Below are positions 37,758-51,263 of a stretch of DNA of 64,000 nucleotides, piece by piece. Source of the stretch: Hymenochaete sp. R1 (taxonomy: Eukaryota; Basidiomycota; Agaricomycetes; Hymenochaetales; Hymenochaetaceae); contig JAFREE010000035.1 of NCBI GenBank assembly GCA_019400425.1, forward strand, positions 1-64,000, given 5' to 3'. Under the pieces are notes generated by a model. The model saw only the letters and a list, made by a program, of their open reading frames with translations, made no database searches and was not told the origin of the DNA. Position 1 is the first letter of the stretch, and the number at the start of each line of letters is the position of its first letter. The position numbers and the translations under genes were made by a program.

Positions 37758-39303
37758 ATGGACGCTATGCAAGTCGATGACAAACCATTCACCGCCACGG
37801 TGACCTCTCCACCAGAGTCGACTTCCAGTACTACCTCCAGCGCTTCTGCGCCTGTACCCAAGCATCCATCTTCCCGCATCCCACCCTCCCTTAACCAGCT
37901 CGCTGCTCGTATCTCTGCGCAAGGAAATGCACCTGCACCTTCCTCTACCTCGCAGGCACCAAGCCGCCCGCGTTTGGCTGCTCAGCTTCTTCGCACAGGC
38001 TCCCAGGTCTCTCTCGCGAGTACCGCGACGGACTCGGTAGCCGTCAACGCCCCTACAACCCGATCAACTTCACCAGACACAATGGGGGCTCTTTCACCAG
38101 CCGGCTCCGAGCCTCCGTTTCCTATCCCGGCTCCATCTTCCGTTGCCGGGCCCGTCCCAGCAGACAGCGGCGAGCCTCTCACAAAGGACAAGATTGAGAA
38201 ACACAATGCGGAGCTGGAGAAGAAAGGCTATGCTGCGCCTGTTGGGTACAAGAACATTCCGAGCTTGGATGCGATCACGGCGAGGATGAAAATGACGAGG
38301 ACCTTGAGTATTGATGGGAGCTTGAAGCCACCTGAGCCGGAGACGTACGAGGACCCGGCGACACCTGGTATCCCACAGAAGAAACCTGAACATCCACTAG
38401 AGAATAAATGGTACGCTGTGGTGTTGCGTTTTCTCTCGCTTTCCCCACTCAGTATATGCATTTCCTTTGACGTACATTTAGGACACTCTACCACGATTCT
38501 AAAGCAGCTAAAGTACCGAATCCACCCAACAGTGCTGGTCCCACGAGCACTTCAAATGCCGAGCCGCAGAGTGCCCATCCCGCACCACCTATCGCCGTCG
38601 ATTCAGGCGAGTACGAAGCCGGACTGACCGTCATTGGCGAGTTTGACACCGTAGAGACTTTCTGCCGATACTTCAACTGGCTCAAACCCCCCTCGAAGCT
38701 CGAGCGCAATTCCAACTTCCACCTGTTCAAATCCGGAATCAAGCCGATGTGGGAGGACCCCGCGAACGCCCAGGGTGGTAAATGGGTATTGACGATGAAG
38801 AGCAATCCGCCCCTTCTCGATCAGTGCTGGAGTTGGCTCGCGATGGCGCTTATCGGAGAAGAGTTCGATGACTATGGCGAGGATGTATGTGGGGCTGTGG
38901 TGAGTCTAAGGAGTAAAGTCGATCGGATCCAGCTTTGGATACGTGGGAAAGACGATGTGGAGAGGGTGAATGGGGTTGGGAAGAAACTGGTCAGCCTCCT
39001 AGACGTCTCGGAGGCTGATGGTATTGGACTTGAGTTCCAGGTGACGAGTCTTTACGTCTCCAAAGGTCAATCAGAACTGACGTCTATTTTGTCTGTTCGC
39101 AGTACAACAGCGACGACCGCCCACCCGCCAACAAGTTCCTTTCCATCCACTCATCCTTCCCACAATCGTCCTTCCGAACATCTTTCAACCCAAATCATGC
39201 AAGTAGCCCAACGGTTGATACTCCCGTCAGCGGCGGGCCAGGAATTGGGCCAATGGGTAGTTTCGGGTCCGGCGGGGCATGGAGACCAAGACGCGGTGGG
39301 TAG
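37758..39303 (+). CDS. eIF4E-family cap-binding protein with long N-terminal extension, 470 residues
   Basis: Predicted mRNA 5'-cap binding protein. Exons 37758-38410, 38482-39040, 39103-39303. About 210 disordered Ser/Pro/Ala-rich residues precede the fold, which starts at HPLENKWTLYH. Cap-pocket residues W308-E309 are in KPMWEDPAN. GKW, the FDDYGEDVCGAVVSLR block and IQLWIR follow. The first cap-stacking Trp of canonical eIF4E is not evident: the segment after TLYHDSK is Pro/Asn/Ser-rich. The dorsal-surface Trp that contacts eIF4G and 4E-BPs is Cys279 (VETFCRYF). FHLFKSGIKPMWED reads closer to class II (4EHP) than class I. The C-terminal exon is Gly/Ser/Pro-rich and ends in an RRGG-type sequence. 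Confidence 0.85.
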
Positions 39304-39545
39304 ATTACCCACAAAGAGATGATAATTTCGGAAAGATGTACGACCTTAACAAGACAGCAGGTATGCCGAAATTAGAGACGTGTACGCAGCGAAAAGTGTA
39401 TTAGTATATCGGAATGGCTATGTATAGCGCGTTGAGGACATTATTTTACGAAGTGCATGCAAGTGTCTGTGAATTGCGCGTTGTAGTCTAATGAGGTCCA
39501 TATGCTACGAGACCGTCAATGATAGATGCAGCAGGAACACGAAAT

Positions 39546-40596
39546 CTATTTTCCGGTGACGCTTAACTTCTTTTTCAGCTCAGCGAGGATGTTGTCTATT
39601 TCCTTCAGATGCTTCACCAACAAGGCATGGAACTACATGAATATCACTGAGCATACTTTTACTTTTTTTTCGCCAAAATAAGACATCACTCGTACCTCTT
39701 CAATCTCGATCGAATGTTTCTCGAAACCTCCTTTCTTAACACTTGTTTGCTCCTGTCGGCGGAGTTGCACGCGCGCGTCTTCTGCGACTTTGGACGCTTG
39801 TTTGTAAAGAGAAGTTCGCGATTCTACTGTCGGCCTGGACGGAAAATAGAGTTAAATACAGGAATCAGAAACAAGTGAAAATCATGAGCGCACTTTGGCA
39901 TGGGTATTTTAATCGTCCTATTATCCACTTTCTGGGGGACGACGTGGGGTATGTTAGCAGCGTAGATGGCCTTTTCAACGTGCTTCAGGGTCTACAGGAA
40001 TTGTTAGCTGACGGAGGAAAAACAAGGGCAAGAGTTAACAACAAAACACTTACATCCTCAGAGAAAACCGTCACTATAATCGTCGTCCCATCCCGTACAC
40101 CGACAGTCCCAAGCTCATTCAACCCACACGACTCCCCCTCCGCATCTGGCAACACCACCCTCACAGGTTTCAGCACATCTGGAGTTACCCTACCACTCCC
40201 CTGCATCTCCAACCCCGCACATTCCCTCCGATACCAATCCACGCTCGCCTTCATCTTCGCGTCTGCCCTCTCATACTCGGCCTGAGCCTCGCCGACAAGG
40301 GCCTGCTGCGAACCCGGGACGAGTTTATCTGCGCTCGTGGATCGCGGCCCTCTTGCGCCTTGTTCGCGGTCGGGGATGAGGGAGGCTTTGTTCCGTGCGC
40401 TGGCCTTTTCGGCGGATTTGTCGGGTTTCTTGGATTTGGAGGCGTAGGTGCGAATGAGAGAGAAGGAAGAGACGGACGAAAGGTTAGCGCGATGGCTTTG
40501 ACAAGTGGATGGTGAGGGGCCAACGTGTAATCGTCTTACAGTAAGGCATGGCTGGGGAAGACGAGAGAGGACGCGGAGAGAGGATAGCGGACGCAT
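39546..40596 (-). CDS. RRF1: Mitochondrial ribosome recycling factor, 288 residues
   Basis: Splits post-termination mitochondrial ribosomes for reuse. Exons: 40596-40054, 39991-39894, 39834-39696, 39632-39546. The first 50 or so residues are Arg/Ser-rich with few acids, ending near LIRTYASKSKK, a good mitochondrial presequence. The RRF fold follows: GRVTPDVLKPVRVVLP, then LKHVEKAIYAANIPHV, DNRTIKIPMPKPTVESR and the three-helix region with SLYKQASKVAEDARVQLRR. It ends with HLKEIDNILAELKKKL. A possible 44-nt GTAAGA...AAAG intron inside the presequence was rejected because removing it shifts the frame. Confidence 0.88.
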
Positions 40597-40923
40597 AGCT
40601 ATTCGGTGTGTAGAAAAGACAGAAAGACACAAAACCATAACTCATAAGATCGGCGTTTGCTCAAAAATCTTATCCGAAGTTATCGCCTGTTTTTTTTCGG
40701 AGTATCGTACGTCTCCGATCATGAAGCTGAACATCTGGCACCGCGCGTGAATCTCATTGGGAATGCTGCTGGTGCAAAGAGGATGCTTCCTATGAGCTGC
40801 GTTGCATATTACATTCTTCGATACATATTCTTTCAAGCCGATATATTGAATAGAAGGATTACCTACCAAATTGAAGTCACAGGCTATAGCTCCTATGGTA
40901 AGTCTACCAGACTTTATAGCACC
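40597..40923. other. Intergenic, no gene seen
   Basis: About 330 bp between mitochondrial RRF and the first two-repeat family gene, both on the minus strand. The 234-codon plus-strand frame that covers this and the next gene is antisense and was rejected. Confidence 0.5.
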
Positions 40924-41901
40924 TCAGGAACTTTTCGCAAAGCAATCCTTTGGTATCTTTGCCTTGATTACGGAATTTTCAAACATCCCGACCCGTTCCA
41001 TAAAGTCCGCTATGTTCTCGTCCTCCTCGACGCGGACTTCGACAGAGAATTTCTCCTTTCTTTCATCCCTTATCACAGTAAGAGTGCCTGTGCATACATG
41101 TTCAATGTCGCAGACACGGAAAGGAATAGCAATGAGCGAAGCGTTCTCGACTCACAAGTTAGAGTTGGTGATTTCGTCCACTTCTCGTCATCCACTGTGA
41201 CAAAGTCGAGTCGGAACATGACACCGTATTTGGCCCTTGCGTTTGCCTCGGTCTCCCACCCTGTGATAATAGCGTGTGATGACAATCAACGTAGAATCAG
41301 TATACCTTGGGCCACCGGCGCAAATATTCAAAAACGCTCTCACTCTTCTTTGCCTCTGTGAATTCGGCGTCACTCGGCTTTCTCGAGTACATGTCTTCGG
41401 GGTTTGGGTGCCTAGATCCTATGCCTGGAAAGTTCTGACATACCCTAAGGAGTGTCTGGAGAAAATCTTTCGTTGAAGGGGAGCTAGACTCGATCGACTC
41501 CTCCCGTACATACTCCTTGTCTTTCTTTCCCTCTTTCTTGTAGAGTTCGACTATAAAGATTCATTGGCATTAGCTATAGTTCTGCAATTATTTTAAAATA
41601 AACACATACAGATGACAGCCCGCCGACCCGAAGAATTCTTGTAGTCCCATTCAACACCTTTGACCTTGATTTCATACGAGATTAGACCATCGTACAATGC
41701 ATTGTTGTTCTTAAAGACTAATTGGGGATTGAATGCATAGCTCAGTATTGCGAGTTCTCGATGAGACATGTGAATGTAGGACTTACATCTCATTGTATTT
41801 GTAAGTTCATCCTGAGCGGGAAGTCTGATGTTTGAGTCTCCAGAGCCTGTAAGTGGGAGTTCTTCAAGCAGCTTGAGCTTAATAGCACCCTTGTTAGCCA
41901 T
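40924..41901 (-). CDS. Two-repeat family protein, copy 1, 232 residues (unknown family)
   Basis: Unrecognised family with two further members at 58924-60063 and 62619-63631. Exons: 41901-41787, 41717-41610, 41550-41344, 41260-41156, 41087-40924. All four introns are phase 1. Exon 1 ends in RLPAQDELTNTMR (26-38) and exon 3 ends in the related RKPSDAEFTEAKK (131-143). Exon 3 has STKDFLQTL and exon 5 has ENIADFMERV. The protein therefore reads as two copies of the same unit: Arg-Pro motif, then a beta-rich segment with Trp, then a (T/I)xDF helix. Highly charged, with no signal peptide, no membrane segment and few cysteines, so probably cytosolic or nuclear. This is the most divergent of the three copies. 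Exon lengths 115 and 108 nt equal exons 1 and 2 of the copy at 62619. Confidence 0.75.
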
Positions 41902-42863
41902 ATTATTATTTGAGACGGAGACTGTATTGAGATGTTACACAGTCGTTTCCACTTGAGAAATGTCGAGAAGAAAATTGTTATGGGAGGACAGTCCCCGTGT
42001 GAAGTGAAGCAAGCTTTATAAGAACGATTCCAGTTTCTGCTCTCCAACGCAAATTCGACCCTTAAAAGATCTTGGCCATATTGTCGATTTCCAGTACTAG
42101 TAGCACCCGTTTGCATGCACAATCTTGCGCTAGCTCAAATGGTCTGGTTTGCCAGTTGGGAGTTCGATTTCGCTCTGTTTGTCCCGAGCTATTCCAAGAC
42201 AGGGTCAAATGTTACCGCTACCTCTGCATGAATCCCTTCTCCATGTTTCAAGGATGATGAAGAGTCGTTCACTTGTACGGAGATCGCTTTTTAACAAGAT
42301 GCTGACGCTTTAAACCCAGATAAAGACTCGTTCTTCTTTGCAAGTCACGGTGGATATTGCTTTGCAATTCAGGGACGGTGAGCTAGCCTAGCCAATTCTT
42401 CAGTCGCAAATAAGGCCAAAATAGATGATTTCAAGGGAAAGAAGCGAACGTACATAAGTTTAGGTGCAAAGCTCAAATGCTCGCAATGAGTGAAGGTAAG
42501 AATCGACGCGTGCGGATCAACTTCGCGCTAGACCCCCGAATACTCGTACCATATCTGGACGATGGTTTTGCATGTGATTGTTTGCGTCGCCATAACTTGT
42601 TATGTTTGAGATTTCATTACGCTAAAATAATATACATTTACATGATTTGGATGCTTTGGAGGGAACCGGAAACCAAGTCACAGACAGCAGAGGATACACC
42701 ATAGAGTAAAGAAAACGTCCAGGGAGAAACATATGATCATCGTGCCCCACTCGCATAACAGAGTTAAAAAGAAGGAACAACTCTAAGGTCGAATCAGTTG
42801 ATACACCGAGTAGTTGGGAAGCCTCTCCCATTTCTTATCCATCAAAAATATTCAAACTGATCG
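41902..42863. other. Intergenic, no gene seen
   Basis: About 960 bp between the two-repeat gene start and the APC/C activator stop. A TAGCTCAAATGG string at about 42132 resembles a tRNA D-arm, but no cloverleaf can be drawn around it. Confidence 0.5.
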
Positions 42864-44585
42864 TTATCGAATGACATTCGTTGAAAGCGACGTGTGATCC
42901 GTTCGTTGCACGACGTCCTGCTTTCCAAAGATTTTGTATACACGCATCGAATGATCCGATCCGCAGGTCACAATCCTCGTTCCGTCAGGGTTCAACGCAC
43001 TATGCGTAATTCGACCATGAGCAGGCTCAAACACCCTCGCCACCTGCTCGCCCTTGGGGTAATTATGCACTAGTAGTGAATGTCGCCGCGGGGCTGGGAG
43101 AGCGGGTCCAGTTCCGTCAGGATCAACCGTAGGAGCGAAAGCGTACCCGTGCGTGGAGACGATCTCCCTACATGTTGGTGCAAAATGTAGAGACGAGACT
43201 TGGGAATTTGTGTTTATGACCAGACGCTTTAGTCGCGCACGTTTGACGTCCCAGAATCGAATGGCCCCGTCCTTGGTCCCACCGCCTGTTGCGAGAAGAT
43301 CGGGTTGCCACGGACACCACGCAAGAGCCTTCACCGTCGAAATATGCTTCTTTGTACGTAAGAAGCAATTGAGGTTGCTGAGGCTGGGATTCCTTGGGCC
43401 TGAGCTTGACTGCGGCGTCGACATTGGTATGTCGATTCCATCTGAGCTCACAGGAGGACTGAGCTCTGGTGGTGGCGGTGGTAATGAAGAGAGAATGTGT
43501 GTTTTGTCGGATCGCGAGTCCCATAGAGCAACAATGGCATCCCCGCCGCCCGTCGCTAGATATTGTCCAGCAGGGTTCCACGCAACACCACAAACCCTTG
43601 ACCGATGCGATCGAAAAATCTTGCCTCCTCTGGGTTCACGCATGTCAAATTGCCGAAGAAGTCCACATTGGTACCCAACAGTCAACGTGTTAGCATCCTT
43701 CCAGCTAAAATCACCAACAGCATCGCAATCATTTGGAGGAGAGAGTTGCCGTATCATATATTTCGTTGTCGCGTCGAAAATGCTGACCTGTCCGACATCG
43801 TTCCCTATGACAAGGCCGCCAGGAGAAACCTCGGGTCTCCATCCCACGCACGTCACAGTTTCCGCCGGTTCCGTGCAAAACATGTACCCGCATTCTTCAT
43901 TCCTCATGTTTCGATATACAACAGAGGAGGGAGTCGCGACCGCGAGGAGGTCATCCGAGCTCCATGCTGTTAATCGCGAGTAAAAGTCGTCCGCCAGTCC
44001 GGGTGCGTGCAAGCATAACTCTGGCACGGGCTGAAGATTCGTGGATGCTGAAGTTGCGGACAGAGGCATCGGTACTTCGTACAAGCTCTGTGTGAGCCTC
44101 TGTAAGTCTCTTTTGTATGATACAGTCTGCGTCTGTGTTACTGGGTTGATGTTCTCGCTGGAGGTGAAGTTCAATCGTCGCTCATGCTTGGCCACACCGA
44201 GAGCTCTGGCAAGTCTCTTGGAGCGGGGAGTGGTGTTCAAGGGTACGGGTCGTTCGAGAGCATTAGAGATGAAGCGATCTGGCTTTATTGACCTAGAATT
44301 AGTCTTTAAACGCGTTGGGTGGAACACAGGCGTACATGACTTCTCCTTCTATCCAATGACCTGCGTTCATTCGGGGACTCTAACTCGTCTCGTAGAATTG
44401 CGAGGCTTGCCACCGAGCTCCGCCGTCTCCTCCTACGTTCTTCATCGTTTCGTATCCGGAAAGGTGTTACAGAATGATTCAGTTTAAGCCTAGGTCTGTC
44501 ATCGTCAGAACTGCATGTCATAGCAATTAAGTGAATCAGCAAGGTCGTGAGAGAGATGACAATTCACGATCGCTCACCTGTCCAT
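42864..44585 (-). CDS. Cdc20/Fizzy-type APC/C activator, 533 residues
   Basis: WD40 activator that recruits substrates to the anaphase-promoting complex. Proposed exons: 44585-44578 (8 nt), 44510-44336, 44282-42864. The C-box-like motif PDRF is at 62-65. The KRDLQRLTQSLYEVPMP region precedes a WD40 propeller that opens with YSRLTAWSSDDLLAVA, and a GDAIVALWD blade and others follow. The C-terminus is Ile-Arg, the IR tail that docks on the APC/C. The WD40 and IR calls are firm. The N-terminus is not: donor GTACGC can join an AAAG acceptor in the frame given, or a TAG acceptor if translation starts at an ATG in another frame (MNAGHW...). It could be a mitotic Cdc20 or a meiotic Mfr1/Ama1-type activator. 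The basic N-terminus (RRRRRRSS) does not settle this. Confidence 0.8.
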
Positions 44586-44968
44586 GTCTCATTCAAGAGA
44601 CGTACGCCCGAGTTGATGTTCTTAAGGAAATACTTCGAGATGGTGGTGTGAGAGAAGATGGTAGATAATATATGGGATGCGCTCTTCATTGTATTGGTGA
44701 TCTAAGTGGTGGCTCTTGCTGTTGCGCAGCTCGAAGGAGCCACGTGACGTCATTCCCACCATCGAACAAAGACATCTTTCATCTTCCTCAAAATGTTCTT
44801 CCATTGTTCAAACGATCAACCTGAAAATTATCCTCACGGATCAAATGTTACATCCAACTTCTCTGAAACAACATTGAGAACTACATAGCGCTCATACAAA
44901 CTTTCTTTCCACAAATGACCATTGACAGATCCATCATTGCATTCACCTTCACCCTTTACGGTAGACCT
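44586..44968. other. Intergenic with CRE/E-box, no gene seen
   Basis: 383 bp between the APC/C activator start and the glucose-6-phosphate isomerase stop. The only motif noted is the overlapping CACGTG/TGACGTCA at 44741-44752. Confidence 0.5.
44741..44752. promoter_or_regulatory. Overlapping CACGTG and TGACGTCA palindromes
   Basis: CACGTG (44741-44746) overlaps a perfect CRE, TGACGTCA (44745-44752), about 160 bp upstream of the APC/C activator ATG. These are candidate bHLH and bZIP sites. Function is inferred from position only. Confidence 0.4.
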
Positions 44969-46793
<1,825 letters not shown>

Positions 46794-47687
46794 AGCAAGA
46801 CAGAGAAAACTTTGTGAGAGGAGGTATGGGTATGGGCAATCAAAGCGTTGGGCTCATCGACTCGTTATATGCACCTCATCCTTCAATTTCCCACGTTCAC
46901 CGATCTTCCTTGTCAAGTTCCGTAGAGCCGCTTTCTCCTTTAAACTAGTACTACGTTTAAGTTCTTTATCGCTCGCACCCATATGCATGCTTTGCTAAGC
47001 TCTGGCACGTTCGGTCACGCTTCAAGCCGTTTTGCTGAGTCTGCAAAGGAAAACATGGCTGCATATGGCAAGACATTTTGAGGGCTTGGGTCAGGCACGG
47101 GCACGGTCCATATCAACGTCTCAGAATTTGTCGACGGGTCGCAAGCAGTGCAAGGAGTGGGAAGGAAAAACAGTCTCCATTGTTACGGTCGACACGTCTT
47201 GGGTGATTCCGAAAAAACTTGTTTGTCAGCAAAGACCATAGGTCGACGCTCGTGCGAAGTTGTAATTTATTGGCAAGTTGCTATAAAAAGGTGTGGACGT
47301 GCAAATCTCCAATAATCTCTCACCTTTGATGCAGGCGAGGCGAGAACAAGTGACCTTCTTAGTGATGGAAGATGGTTGAAATCATGTTAATTCCCTGGAA
47401 CAGAGACAGACAACCTTCCGTATTCAACGTTCTGCGTCAAAATTTACTGCGAAATAGCAAGTCTATGCAGATCCCAGGTCATTGCAGTGCGGTCCAAAAG
47501 ACCATTGAAGAGTCGAATCCAGACTGGACTCGCTCCGGTTCAGAATGAGACTAGCTTTCTCTCAGAGTCAGCTCGCCCGCCGAATGAGCCAGTCAGCCGC
47601 TCTGCCAGCGTCAGTGTCAGCCAGAACTCGTTCACTTCACCGTAATACTCTCGTGACGTTTTCTTGTTACCTTCTTCTCTCATCCCG
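46794..47687. other. Divergent intergenic region, no gene seen
   Basis: About 890 bp between the glucose-6-phosphate isomerase and coiled-coil hypothetical gene starts. It may include untranslated or undetected 5' exons of the downstream gene. The small frames have no domain. Confidence 0.45.
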
Positions 47688-49682
47688 ATGCAAAGCCTGC
47701 CTAGCTCTGGTGGACTCACGACTTCGAACGCTCTGTATTCAGTCGGTATCGGTTTGAATCCCGCAAAGAGCTTCCCAAGTCTCCTATTCTCGACGGATCG
47801 AGATCCGAGTTCTGAGATAAGTGGTTTGAACAAACTCGCTGGTGCAGGGTACGTTGCGAGCAGGGACGCTCTCTTAACGTTGATCAATGTAGGTCCCTGT
47901 AAAATCTTCTGTATTTGTCACTGACCGAGCATACAGCAACTTCCTGGGTCCGTCAAGAGTGGCCTGTATCGCCTGGGTATCCAAGACCTTTTGGATAAAA
48001 CAACATCCTCAGAAGCAGAGATACTCGACATTGACAACAGTGCATCCTTCAACAACAACGATAGAAGTATCGTCCTACCAGACGCCATGCTTAAACGAAT
48101 TCTCGCCGTAATTCTCTGTTCGCTTGGCTATGCGTCTCTGAACGCGCGATCAAGCTTGTTCGTTCTCTTGAGGGCCATGTTCGCTGCCAGACTCTTTACG
48201 CTTGCTTCTCGCATCGGTTTGTGCAACCCAGAGAGGGTCAGCCCATCGGCCTCGGAGAACAGCTCGTCACCGACAACACTCAAGGCCGAGAACAACGTTA
48301 TACAGCGCGAACTTGCCGAAGCAAAGCTAGCTCTCTCGCAACTTAAGAACGAAAAGCTCGATCTACAGGATAAATTAAGGCGTTGTTTGGCTCTGAAGGA
48401 GATGGAAACAGAAGAGAAGACACACTTTGGCGAGCTTGCGCGTATCCAGAATCGGAGTTTGGAATCGAGAGTCTTCAACAAGGACCAAGACCAAACCGGC
48501 GATACCAAGGACGGTCATGGGAAGCAACATACTGAAGATGCGGGCGAGGATTCCGTTATAATCATCACGCAGCAGGCACAATCTTCTGCATGCACTGTGC
48601 CCAACGTCATCATATCAAGCAGCCCGAACAGACCACTTCAGCCTCGCCTAGCACCAGTCCCACCAGTGAAGCGCGAAACAGTAGTGCCTGCCCCAATCCC
48701 TGTCTTTATTACCGAGCGTCCAACCCTCCCTCCCAAAGCGACCAAGACTCGGCTCAAGCCATTGTTTCTCGCAGCCCGTTTCGCCACTTCCGGCTCTTCC
48801 AAGAGGCTTGCAAAACGTGCAAGTAACAGGAAGCTTAGAGAGGCAATGCAGGCCGCAAATGCGGCCACCGCTCCTGAGCAGGGTACATCTCTAGTCGAGC
48901 CAACTTCTTTCAATACAACGTTCGAGCACAACAACTCCCAGATTTCAGAACACAAGCTTAATCCCAACGCTCCCTCCTTTTCTCCCCGCGTGCAAGCTCC
49001 AGCGAGAATTAACCCCGAGCCATTCTTTTTCGAAATGGCACCCACAATGACCAGCAGCCCGCGTCAAAAGCGGTTTGCACCGGGACCGAAGGAGTCTTAT
49101 ATGTCAGTCCAACCAGACATCATCACGACAGCTGCTACGCCCCTCAAGGGTGGGCCAAGCTTCAACTTTCCCTCCAAGTCTCCCGCTTTGCCTCCCTTCG
49201 TCTTCGCTTCCCCTTCTCCCAACTCACCCTTCATCCGCACGCCTCCCCTTCGCCGCCAATCCGGCGATGCACCCGTGCCTTTCACCTTCGGCTCTCCGAT
49301 GCTCCCAACGGAACCTCCCGTACACTCAACCATGGACTCAACGCCTCGCAGCACGCGTGCATTCTCTGTCCGACTCATCCGTGAGCGCGCAGCTATGCGG
49401 AGCTCTCAACATCAACAGAGGGCGGATAACGACAACGCGGCGGTGATAGCGATGGACCCTGCTGTGCTTGCTGTTGGCGAGATGCAGATGCAGATGACGA
49501 GGGGGAGCCATGGCAAGGCTCGGTTGGAAGGGAAGGGACATCCGAGCTCGAAACCTGTGAAGAGGAAGGCTCTTGGGGAGGTGACGAACGCGAGCCCGAA
49601 TTCTGGTGAGAAAGGGGTGGAGGCCATGGGAAAGAGCAACACAGATTCGGCTGAGAGTTGGAGGAGAGTGATTAGTGCTTGA
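47688..49682 (+). CDS. Hypothetical protein with membrane-like segment and coiled coil, 648 residues
   Basis: Exons 47688-47888 and 47937-49682, with a 48-nt phase-0 intron. No family recognised. A hydrophobic, amphipathic stretch lies at about 117-160 (MLKRILAVILCSLGYASL onward). It is followed by a strong coiled coil (NVIQRELAEAKLALSQLKNE, then a Lys/Glu-rich segment). Most of the rest is Pro/Ser/Thr-rich and basic, with repeated TPP, SPN and FxFxSP elements (SFNFPSKSP, PFVFASPSP, PFTFGSP). The end holds KRKALGEVTNASPN, a KALGEV-type segment found in cell-cycle regulators. The 5' end is the least certain part: an upstream exon could exist and the chosen ATG is simply the first in frame. Confidence 0.6.
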
Positions 49683-51263
49683 TCTTGGTTTGAGTCGTTT
49701 TGTTTTTGTTCTTATCTTTGAGTTTTATGATTTGAGATGTTCTATCCTTCCCACAATGTTTGCTACGACCCGTTCACGACCTTCTACGACTGCCCACTAT
49801 CGCGAACACAAAACAGGCGCTATCACCTTCTGTACGTGTACCATCCTTTCGGAAGATAAATATCATGCTTTCTCTGTCTATATGCTACGATTACCAGTCC
49901 TTCCCTCAACAAGGCCCGTGACTGCCCCGATCGCGGCAGCACCAGCAGCATCCGTCTCTGCGCAGGGTATCGAATCATAAGCACGTTAATCTGACACATG
50001 CATAATATAGACATGATAGAGAAAAACAAACACGAATCTGATTCTTAACAAAAAAGGGTCTACGTTACAAATACTAGACATCGCACGCCCCAAAATCGGC
50101 ATCATGGGTTATTCGTACTGCGTAAATGTTTGAATGGAAGGAGGACGTGACAATTTATAGGGGAAAGAAACGAGGACTCGGAAAAAGTGGTTGGGGTAGG
50201 GGGACGGGAATGAAACAAAATAGGCTGAAGGGGAACAATGGTGGGGAAAGGGGAAAGGATAAGGGAAAGGAGGGGGAGGGGGGGAGGTTGTTAAAACAGA
50301 ACGTACAGTTTATGAAGAACTGGACTCGTAAAGTGAATGAAACCGGGATAGACATGGAACGAGGGAGGGGATAGAGAACATATGAGCAAAACTCATGCAC
50401 CACACCTTGGACTTGGACTTGTCGCCGTCAGCTTCATCAACTCCGACTCTCTGTTCTTCAAAGAGGAAAAAAAGAAACAAGATTGACGGACTGACGTACT
50501 CACGGATGTTAGAGCGAGGGCGGGGGTCGTCGCCTGGATGACCGTTAATGAACTTTAATGTCCCGGTGCCGGAAGAGGGGGGTGGGGGGAAGCAAAAGAA
50601 AAGAAAAATGTGGAGAAGGTTGTGATAGGGAGAATGTAACGAGGAGGAAATGGATAGGGAATGGGAAGGAAGGAACGGGAACGAGACGATGGAGGTGGAA
50701 ACAGAACCAAAAACTGGATTGATGATACAATCAAGCGCTTTGTATATATCTTTTCATAACCAAAAACGTAGATGGTTGGTGAAGCACGGGTTGGGGAGGG
50801 GAGGGAGGTGAAATGAGACGAAGAAACGGAAGAGTCCGAAGGGGATGTCAAAGCAGGGCCAGAAGGCTGGATATAGCGAGGCGGTACATGTTTCTTCTTC
50901 TGCATTCTACTGTTGTCGTTGTTTCAACAAATGATATGATTGGATTGAATTGGATCGGATCGAATGACCGGGGTACCTTCAGGTTCTCCTCTCGATTGTG
51001 TGTAGTGTAAGACGAAAGGCGAGGGGAGTGGAAGATCTGAAGTTAGGGGTTTGGTGATAGTGTATGGGATGGGTGGTGTGAGATTTGTTTAACTTGTGTT
51101 TGGTGGGTTGATTGTGGTTGGTAGAAACCTTGATGAGGGTGATAAGAAAGGTGTGTCGAGTGCTTGAAAGATGGGTCCATTACGAGTATTCGTGTGCCAA
51201 ATCGAAAGGAAATTGTGTGCGCTCACGCTGAGGAAGTCGAAGGCGAGGAGAGAAACGCTCAAA
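49683..51263. other. Purine-rich intergenic region, no gene seen
   Basis: About 1.6 kb between convergent genes, strongly A/G-rich on the plus strand at 50120-50360 and 50565-50720. Frames here are low-complexity (Lys/Gly/Arg on plus, Phe/Ser/Pro on minus) and were rejected. It is expected to hold the two 3' UTRs. Confidence 0.5.

Noticed and set aside
40472..40550. 44-nt intron in the mitochondrial RRF presequence
   Set aside because: GTAAGA...AAAG looks plausible, but removing it shifts the frame and destroys the RRF domain.
40657..41361. 234-codon plus-strand frame
   Set aside because: Lies antisense to the spliced two-repeat family gene, whose five exons keep phase and match two paralogues.
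42132..42190. tRNA-like D-arm TAGCTCAAATGG with a downstream GTTCGATT
   Set aside because: D-stem partner absent and T-stem does not pair; no cloverleaf possible.
43153..43983. 276-codon plus-strand frame
   Set aside because: Antisense to the WD40 domain of the APC/C activator, whose identity is certain.
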